Assembly: GCA_029747015.1 (NCBI GenBank)
Contig: JAKOGI010000580.1
Coordinates: 226,001 to 290,000 of the forward strand
Direction of reading: 5' to 3'
DNA length: 64,000 nt
DNA from: Carnegiea gigantea
Taxonomy: Eukaryota; Streptophyta; Magnoliopsida; Caryophyllales; Cactaceae
Under the pieces are notes generated by a model. That model was not told the origin of the DNA. It was given only the letters and a program-made list of their open reading frames with translations, and ran no database searches. The position numbers were made by a program, and so were the translations under genes. The number at the start of each line of letters is the position of its first letter. The stretch's first letter is position 1. Shown piece by piece: positions 56,619-64,000 of this stretch.

Positions 56619-58282
56619 TGTTTGCGCCAAAAATGTGCTATTTATACAATACCCTTATGCTCAATTTATGCTCATAATAATTGTTATTTTAGATTTTTAT
56701 TTGAGTTTATTTTGTTTATAGGTATTGAATAATTTGGAAAAAAAGGCAAGAAAAAAAAGCGAGAAAAAGATGAAGAAATGCCAAAAATGAATCATTGGGC
56801 CAAATTGACTCAAACCTAACAAATATTCGCAAGCCGATTATCTGTTATAACCCAAAACAAAGAAAAAAATTAAAGTAAAACTGAAAAAAATCCTCTAGCC
56901 CACGCGTGCCTCACGTGCCTCCTAACCCCCCTTTCACTTTCTCTCTCCTCTCTCGGTTCTCATCAGCAAAGAAGCCCAACGACCGTGCTACCTTCACCCC
57001 CATTCTCAGTGGCTTCTTTATCCTCTCGAACTCATCTCTTTCTCTCAATCTCGCTCTCAGCCAGACATCTCCATCATCCTCCACCATCTTCATCCTCATC
57101 CAACACCGAAGCCCACTGCATAATTAGCCAGCACAGCATGCCCATCTACCGTCCACATCAGCGCAAATAAAGGCTGAGATTGAAGGGTTCGAGTATAAAT
57201 TGAAGACACATTGCAATTAGATAGAATGGAGGTATTAGTTTACGTTTTTCAGGTTCAATTTAGGGTTTAGGTTGAAAGTTTTCAGCTTAGATTAGATTTT
57301 AGATTTTAGGTCTTAATTTTATGTTTTTGTTCGTCTTTAAATTTCTCTGTCTGATTTCAATTTCTAGATTCGGTATTTCATTGGTCGTTTTGATGTAATT
57401 AATTTTGATCTTGTTAGTTTGAGTCGAGTATTTGATAGTAGCTTTGAATTCTTGGTTGATGTTGCTGTTTTGGGGCTAGGATGCCCTATTTTAATCCTCT
57501 GCTCCACCAATATCATCGTCCCATGGTTGCAAATTCTGGGTTTGATGCTCAATCTCTTGTAATGCTGTTTGAATGTTGCTGAAAAAAAATTCAAAATTCC
57601 CCATGTTTCTGTTCTGTCCTGTGCTAGCTTGCTGTTCTTGTTTTATTTCGTTTTTAGGGCTCAAAGTTCTGATGATAGGGTTGTCAAGATTCAATTGATT
57701 TTGTACTTGAGTTTTAGTTGTTGTTTTGCCCCTTCCATTGAAGGTGCTCTGTTTTACCCCTTCCTAATTGTGTTCTTTCGGGTTTTGTTTTTGGTTTAGT
57801 GCTAATTGGTTTTAATTATCATGTCGTTCTCTTAATGTTAGCTATTTTGTTATCAGTAGCTAGAAATGAGCTTAGGCCTATGTCCTATTCCCCTCTCCCC
57901 TACCTTGCATACCTACTTTGTTTGATTTGCCCTCCTTGCCTGTCTCTGTTCATTATTTCTCTGTTTTAATGGTATAGCCCCCATTTGGGTTATGTTAGTG
58001 CTAGATTGATTCTCATTTGATTGGAGTTGATATTATTGGATGTTCGATTTACGTGAGGCGATGGTAGGGAAACTTTAGGGTTATTCATTAACTTTAATTT
58101 CATCTTAATTGCTTTTGTAGATATGGCTCTGGTTTGATTAAATGGGGAAATTATTTAGTTAGGTCGATTTAATATTTAGTGACCGCAATCTCTTCCATCG
58201 TCCCTGAGGAGACGACCCTCAAGTGCTACGATGATAGTCATATACTTGCGGCCTTATATTTTTCACTCAAAATTATCGTACT
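56619..58282 (+). repeat. array LTR 5 (3' outermost)
   Basis: It starts TGTTTGCGCCAAAAATGTGC and ends ATTATCGTACT (last base A to T). No primer site follows, so this is the true outer 3' LTR. ATTCT next to it pairs with GTTCT at 23963-23967 as the target duplication. Confidence 0.85.
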
Positions 58283-58287
58283 ATTCT

Positions 58288-58650
58288 TTGGAAAATTTGT
58301 CTTAGAATTGGCTGGTTCGATGTTTATCTAGCCATGTTGTTAATGTTAAATGGTTTAACTATTCTTTTTGTATTATTGTAAAGTAACAACTTTGCAGACT
58401 TGTAAATCCTATGCTTACTGGAAGTTTTTCCTTCACTAATTGTGCTTTCAGCTATCTGTCATTTAGGAAAAGCATAAACCCTTCTCAAGATAATGAGGAT
58501 ACTCAATGTGTAAGAAAGGGGACGAGAAAACATGATTCCGAAGCAATTACTATGCCTGTAAAATTTTTACCCATCTTGCTGTTTGTGGGTATTGGACTTA
58601 TACAGCAATCTTTGTTTATAGGATATTATGGAAAGTTATCTTTACTATGG
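58288..58650 (+). other. possible host exon right of the array, unrecognised
   Basis: A TTTGCAG acceptor-like site ends at 58397. An open frame follows (58411-58689, containing SYLSFRKSINPSQDNEDTQC and a hydrophobic segment LPILLFVGIGLIQQSLFIGY), then TGG|GTGAGT at 58651. If 22439-23462 is also genic, the array sits in an intron of one plus-strand gene. I recognise no product; the link is inference. Confidence 0.22.
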
Positions 58651-58943
58651 GTGAGTGAAATGGTGCACATCAACTCCATTTCTAGCTAAGGCCTTCATCT
58701 CTTGTGAGTGGAATGGAGTACTACAACTCCAATCCCAAGAATATATTACCGATCAATCCATTGGATCGTTAGACACAATGTGGAAGCACATATTATTTTG
58801 TGGATTAATTATAAAAATCACAACACCATGTTACCGTCCGATCTATTGGATCATCATATACAAAGTGGTAGCACATGTCATTAACGGATCCTCTGGATCA
58901 ATTGCCAAAAGCTGGAAACACCTTTCTCTTTTAGCTTATTTAT
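58651..58943 (+). repeat. two sets of diverged short duplications
   Basis: GTGAGTGAAATGGTGCACATC (58651) is echoed by GTGAGTGGAATGGAGTACTA (58704), a 53-bp offset. TACCGATCAATCCATTGGAT (58748) is echoed by TACCGTCCGATCTATTGGAT (about 58832), an offset of about 84 bp. No coding signal. It may be the 5' part of LINE 2 or unrelated DNA. Confidence 0.45.
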
Positions 58944-59990
58944 ATGAAAATTATATGTTGGAATGTCCAAGGAGTAAAAAATCTCAACTCTAGCACGAGT
59001 TGGGATTCATTAATCGAACAATCAAGCCTAACATCTTGATATTATTGGAAACAATTTTTAACCAACAGAATACAAATTTGATAGCCAACAAACTTGAATA
59101 TCAAAGGACTCAACTATACCCCTGCAAAATCACATGGGAGGAATTTGGCTCCTATGGAATGGAGAAAATGTAGTTGTCAATATTATTGCAAAGGAAACTC
59201 GAATAGTACACTGCAAGTGTATGACAAAATAAGCTTGAAATAATGTATGCATTTAGCTATTTATGCACTAGCACAAGAACAAGAAAAAAAATGAATTTTG
59301 GTACCATCTCAAGCAACTTAATGATGTCATTGATATACCTTGGTGTATCATTGGTGATTTTAATAAAATGTTAGATTTTTCTAAGAAAATTGGGGGAACC
59401 CAACTTAATGCTAGTAAGGTGGTAGACTTAATGAATTTTCAGCATATATTAAAGGATTCGATGCTAATGTTTAGGAAAGATTATTTACTTGGAAAAAAAC
59501 TACTATGTGGCAAGTTAGTTTATGAAAAATTATACAGAGTTATATTTTGGGAAGATTGCCTTTAGTTATTCCCTAATTATCTAGTGTTTAATGGTCATTT
59601 TACATATGTGCTACTCAACATGGAACCGGCACATCCCCCACGACTTTTAGGTATCAATATTCATGGGATCATCATCAGGATACCCACAAGATGCTCAAAC
59701 ATAATTGAAAAATGACAATACCAGGTACTGTAGTATACCAGATAGCATAGAAACTTAAAAAGATTGAATTGGATCTGAAAACCTAGAGCGAATATAACTT
59801 TAGGAATTTTAAGCAAAAGGTTAAACAAAATGCGGAGAAATTATTACAAGTTGAACAAAAGCTTATTAACCAACCTAATAATGCCTGCCTAAATTTCTGA
59901 CATGACAAACTTATTAAGCAACAGGAGAAAATGAATCTCTTCAATCAAAAATATTGGGGCAAACTGGCAAGAAAAGAATGGCTAGTCAAT
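58944..59990 (+). pseudogene. LINE 2 endonuclease and linker
   Basis: After the MKIICWN start, the frame breaks soon. The active-site box IPWCIIGDFNKML is intact near 59333-59370 and is followed by FSKKIGGTQLNASKVVDLMN (59368-59565 frame). A RLFTWKK segment near 59478-59500 corresponds to the FTWSN block. Further on, lysine-rich helical linker sequence leads toward the RT. Confidence 0.75.
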
Positions 59991-60129
59991 GATGATAGGA
60001 AACTTCCACTACGTTCATCAGATCATGACAACACGAAAAAACTGTAGTAAAGTTACCAAATTAAATATTCAACTAGAATTTGCATGGACGAAACCAACTA
60101 GATTCGACAACTATTTGTACATGACTTCA

Positions 60130-61440
60130 CGACAAGGTTTAAATCTTCACACACTAATATGCCTAACATTGAAATTGAGTTACCAAAGCTGGTTTTAGAG
60201 GTAGATAATGACATCCTTCCAAGACCTATCAACAATCAAGAAATCAAGGAAGCTATCTTTCAAATGGATAAGTATAAAACTCCAGGACCAGATGGTTTTG
60301 GAGTAGTGTTTTTTATTAGACTACTGGCATATAATCCACAAAGATGTGCGTCAGGAAATAAAGTCGTTCTCATATGCAGGAAAGATACTAAAACAAATTA
60401 ATCATATACTTATAGCGCTTATCCCTAAAGTGGATATCCAATTTTCAACAGCCTAATTCCGCCCTATTAGCTTATGCAATTGCTTATAAAAAATAATTGC
60501 AAAAATTCTTGTTAATAGAATACGCCCTATATTAGAAAATATAACAGACACAATGCAAAGTGCATTTGTGCTTAAACGATCAATCCATGATAAAATCCTC
60601 CTTACTCATGAGGTCACGAACAAATTCAAGAACATGAAAGGAAAAAGTTCACGGGTAGTACTTAAACTTGATATGGAACAAGCTTATCACAGAGTGGAAT
60701 AGACATTCCTTTACGAAGCCCTCAAACAATTGGGTTTTCATAGAAAATGGATTGGATTAAAGAATATATAACCACAGTGTCATACTCTGTTATTGTGAAT
60801 GATGATGTGTGTGGCTTCTTTACGCCAACTAGGGGTATCTAGCAAGGTGACCCTTTGTCACCATATTTATTTATTATTTGTATGGAAGTCTTGACAAGAA
60901 TCCAATGAAATGCGTAAACGAAAAAGAAATGTGGTATTGGCTTTAAAATTGCTCCTAGAGCGAACCAAATCCCTTGCCTTCTTTTTGCAGGTGACAGTAT
61001 GCTCTTTGGTAGAATTAATTTGGAATCTTAACGAAAGCTTAGTGAATTACTGAATAAATTTTGTCAAACCTCTAGACAACTTATCAATTTGCACAAGTCA
61101 TCCTTAACCTTTTCAAAAAAATGTGACTACACATGACAGACTAGTTATCTCTTCAGTTTTTAATATTACGCACCAGGACAATCTAGGCAAATACCTTGGT
61201 TGTCCAATGCTTAAAGGCAGACCAAACATAGAAACATTTTCCGAATTGGTTAGCAAGATTGCTTCTAAGCTGTAAACTTGGAAAACCAAGAATATCTCCA
61301 AAGCAAGGACGGTAGCACTAATTCAGGCAAACATAGAGGCTATACCATCACATACAATGCAATGTTTTAACTTCCTAGTACTACTAACAAGAAAATTGAT
61401 AAAATTAGTGTGGATTTCTTTTGGGAGAAATCACATGACA
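60130..61440 (+). pseudogene. LINE 2 reverse transcriptase
   Basis: Frames in order: NNQEIKEAIFQMDKYKTPGP then DGFG (60159-60401 frame), ALIPKVD near 60417, FRPISLCN near 60455, VLKLDMEQAYHRVE near 60660 (LDM.KAYDRV box), a Q.GDPLSPYLFIICME segment near 60840-60890, FAGDSMLFG near 60983-61000 (family FADD, second Asp replaced by Gly), and YLGCPMLKGRPN near 61190-61225. It would copy LINE RNA at the nicked target; the changed FADD and stops disable it. Confidence 0.82.
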
Positions 61441-61489
61441 TCAAAGGCCTTCTGATGGTGCCTTAGGATAAAATTTGTTAGCCCAAGAA

Positions 61490-62280
61490 AGCAGGGAGTC
61501 TCATGCTTAGGACGATGGAAGCAATTAATAGTGCTTTCTTAAGCAAATTAACTTGGAAGTTTTTCCATAGGAAAAGTCTTTGGGTAGAGCAGATGAATGC
61601 TAAATACCAAATTAACAAAAATTTTTCCAATGTTGAATCCAAGCAATTCGAGTCATGGGCACAGAAATGCATACTTAGATATCGTCATCATTTTGGAAAA
61701 GGAATAAGATGGATGGTAGGAGATGGAGCAAAGATTAATTTTTAGCTTGATAATTGGTGTGTAAATGAAAGCCTAGCCACAATGCTTGACATAATAGACA
61801 CCTCTTTAATTGATATTTCTCTTATGGTCTTGCATTTTATCACATAAGCAAAAGAGTGGGATGTCACGAAACTAAAATTGTTGATTGATGATGCTCATAT
61901 GCAGCTAATTCTAGCAATGCCTATCCCATCCCATCCCATTCCTAACATCATTTGTTGGGGACTTTCAAGTAATTGTGAGTTCTCCACCAAGACAGTAACT
62001 AGAGCTGCTCATGGTTTTAGATGAAAAAATTCCCGTTTGTGAGAATACTATTAGATTTGGAATCTAGACATTATGCCAAAGTTAAAAAAATTTCTTTGGC
62101 AACTTTGCCATGTGTCACTCCCCACCAGGGGAACCCTCTTAAAAAGAGGATTGCAAACTGATCCAATTTGTCCTCTATGTAATGAAGAAATTGAAGATGT
62201 AGAACACCTATTTCTTCTATGTCATGCTCCTAAGCAGATGTGAAAGCATGCAAATGATCATGACTGGGTCAGTTTTAATA
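61490..62280 (+). pseudogene. LINE 2 ORF2 thumb and zf-RVT region
   Basis: An 80-codon open frame at 61503-61745 (AINSAFLSKLTWKFFHRKSL) matches the L.AKL.W.L thumb segment. At 62100-62235 the zf-RVT motif is intact: GTLLKRGLQTDPICPLCNEE, then a V.HLF..C segment. Confidence 0.78.
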
Positions 62281-62589
62281 TACCTTTTAACAACTCCCAT
62301 AGTTTACAAAGCTAGTTATCCAATTTAGAAACATCTAAACAGTTTGTTAAGATGGATAGAGTGGTTGCACTCCTATAGAGCATATCGAAAACTAGGAATA
62401 AGAAAGTATTTCGTGAAAGAAATTCCTAATCCAATAACCATGTTGATTAGAGAAAAGAAAGCTAGTGCTGAATAGCGCATTAGGTATAAACTCATACAAT
62501 CAATCCAACCACCAAACCTTCACCATCCATCCACCAACTTTAAGAAGACATATTGGATAGCATGGAGGAGGCCACAAGACAGATTCATT

Positions 62590-62995
62590 AAGAACAATTT
62601 TGATGGGTCCAAATCATCTCATCGGCGGCAGGTGGCTACGTCATATTCATTTCGGCAGGAAATTCATTCGAGTAGCAACAATCAATCTAGGAGCAGCATT
62701 AGCCTTAGTTGTAGAAGCAACAATAATGAGAAATGGGATTAGAGCCACAGTACAAGCAGGATACGCAAACAGACATATCGAGGGGATAACAAAATCCTCA
62801 TTCAAGCAGTCCAATATTAAATTCCAGCACCATGGGAAATCCAAGTTCTAGGTCATGATATCCATTCTTACTTTCAACCATGTTGCCAAGTAATTGTTAA
62901 CCATATTTTTAGAGAAGATAGTTGTGCAGCAGATTGGCTGGCAAAGTTAGGATTCTCTTCATTCAACACTAGTGTGGAATCAGGTTTTAGATAAA
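62590..62995 (+). pseudogene. LINE 2 RNase H domain
   Basis: FIKNNFDGSKSS near 62585-62620 is the start box (K.N.DGS) of the C-terminal RNase H. The domain ends with IFREDSCAADWLAKLGFSSF near 62910-62965 (R..N..AD.LAK box). The middle is frameshifted; the open frame 62600-62851 is out of register with the domain. Confidence 0.72.
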
Positions 62996-63086
62996 GACTT
63001 TTATTGTATCCTTGTTGAGGACAATCTGGGGAGAACCCTTGAGAGAAGAGTTGTTTAGATTTTATGTACTTGCCTTTCTTATTGTC

Positions 63087-63095
63087 AAAAAAAAA
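63087..63095 (+). other. poly(A) tail of LINE 2
   Basis: Nine A residues after CTTATTGTC mark the 3' end of the element and confirm its plus orientation. Confidence 0.75.
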
Positions 63096-64000
63096 GTCGT
63101 ATAATTATATGTGGATAAAAACTTAGAGAGACAAGTATCCATAGATAAAAAGGAAAAAAAAAAAAAAGCGATTTGATAAATGCATTAGATTTTTTAACAC
63201 TCATCTATGAGCTTTGTATCTAGCTAAACTAAAAAATGTAACGTATACTTACTTGGATTGGTCCTATCTGGAGACTATTACAGAGCTTAGGATACCCTTT
63301 AATAACATTCTTAGACCATGGACCAAATAATATATAAACACGTAAGAGAATCGTAAAACAAGGGGTGGAGACATATTCAATGATTACTTGCTTCCAATAT
63401 CGAAAATTCTTGTCTAAAACTTATTAATGGATCTCCAACTTAAAGGGAAAATAAAGACTAATGGCAATACTTATGCATTGAAAATCACAATCTTAACAAA
63501 TAAATACTTTTCAAGAATTTCTCAGACTTGCTAGAAGAAACTACTTATCAAAATCATTTTCTTTCATAATCATTTGGGCTACTATTAAGAGAACCAGACT
63601 GGACCGTTCAATCGAACCAGCCGGACTAGAAAGCAGTTAGCTTGGAGGTCAGAAGTAGGTCAGACTCATTTGAACATTTGAACAGCAAGGACTCAGTCAA
63701 AATTGGTCTACTCAGGCAACTTGATGGAATCAGGAGAACTGCGGGTCGACAAGATTTTGTATTATTGAGCCTAGAGTTTTTGGTTTCAGAAGCGTAAATC
63801 AAAACAACAGTTAGTCTCTTGCATTTGTTCACTGTCCCTGAAAATCATTTTCCTCAAAGGAGAGAAAGAGATGGAGAGAAAATGGTTATAGAAGCCTAAA
63901 TCAAAGGGTAGATTTTTTTACTTTCATGAGTGAGCTAGATATGTCAAGAACTAAAAATCAAAACTCACCAGGGAGAGGGGGGGGGGAGAGAGAAGATGAT
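63096..64000. other. unassigned right edge
   Basis: About 900 bp without a recognised element. It has an A-rich run at 63151-63168 and a GA/G-rich tract at 63971-63994. On the minus strand CTG|GTGAGTTTTG at 63968 looks like a splice donor, so a host gene on the minus strand may begin just beyond the window. The ORF at 63626-63832 (minus, 68 codons) is not recognisable. Confidence 0.35.

Larger units (their letters stand above)
23963..58287 (+). mobile_element. tandem array of a gag-only Athila-like LTR retrotransposon (5 LTRs, 4 interiors)
   Basis: Five homologous LTRs of about 1.6 kb alternate with four homologous interiors of 3.6-4.1 kb. Each interior begins with a TGGCGCC primer site and ends with the TTGGTGTGGGG tract typical of Tat/Athila elements. 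Neighbouring units share one LTR. The outer flanks carry GTTCT (23963-23967) and ATTCT (58283-58287), a 4/5 match. Interiors carry only a gag-like gene plus non-coding sequence; no protease, RT, RNase H or integrase signature is seen, as in TR-GAG elements. The array would need enzymes from an autonomous relative. The fourth LTR is split by a LARD. Confidence 0.85.
58944..63095 (+). mobile_element. second L1-type LINE (LINE 2), ORF1 absent
   Basis: Plus strand. ORF2 starts at ATG 58944 with MKIICWNVQGVKNLNSS, the usual L1 endonuclease start. Endonuclease, RT, zf-RVT finger and RNase H follow in order, ending in a nine-A tail at 63087-63095. No ORF1 is visible upstream, so the copy is 5'-truncated or ORF1 is beyond recognition. 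I could not find a convincing target duplication. Many stops and frameshifts make it inactive. It is less fragmented than LINE 1 and carries no insertion. Confidence 0.8.

Noticed and set aside
58930..63115. Target duplication for LINE 2: AATTATATGTTGG at 58951 and AATTATATGTGG after the poly(A)
   Set aside because: The left word is part of the conserved ORF2 start codons (MKIICWN), so the similarity is more likely chance than a duplication.

Overview
The window is a stretch of plant nuclear DNA made almost wholly of nested transposable elements. The evidence is Ty1/copia, Ty3/gypsy chromovirus and Tat/Athila-like LTR elements, L1-type LINEs with DUF4283-like ORF1 and RNase H domains, and hAT-type elements with 8-bp target duplications. 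I see no complete host gene, no tRNA or rRNA gene and nothing prokaryotic. Monocot or dicot cannot be decided from what I can read.

Layout. (1) 1-5067, minus: 3' end of a decayed Tekay-like chromovirus (LTR, polypurine tract, pol remnants). (2) 5068-about 6830, minus: internally deleted Ty1/copia element joined directly to it. (3) 7669-20738, minus: an L1-type LINE bounded by a diverged 14-bp target duplication. It is split by a Ty3/gypsy element with its own LTRs (9793-15977) inside the reverse transcriptase, by an Ac/hAT-like element (17335-18564) inside the endonuclease, and by a pyrimidine-rich degenerate array (19831-20170) inside ORF1. (4) 20829-22438: two hAT-type elements with 8-bp duplications. 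(5) 22439-23962: possible host transcribed DNA.

(6) 23963-58287, plus: the main feature, a tandem array of one non-autonomous, gag-only, Athila-like LTR retrotransposon (TR-GAG type) in the order LTR-gag-LTR-gag-LTR-gag-LTR-gag-LTR, with neighbours sharing one LTR. A 5-bp duplication is visible only at the two outer edges. All four gag copies share the same early nonsense codon. The fourth LTR is split by a complete 10.4-kb LARD-type element (41931-52363) with 3.7-3.8-kb LTRs, a perfect 5-bp target duplication, a non-coding interior and four families of tandem repeats inside each LTR.

(7) 58288-58943: possible host exon and short diverged duplications. (8) 58944-63095, plus: a second, 5'-truncated LINE ending in a poly(A) tail. 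(9) 63096-64000: unassigned, with a GA/G-rich tract at the edge.

Order of events from nesting: the first LINE is older than the gypsy, hAT and pyrimidine insertions in it. The tandem array is older than the LARD, because the LARD lies inside one of its LTRs. Every recognisable coding region is broken by stops or frameshifts, so the window looks like silent, decaying heterochromatin-type DNA.
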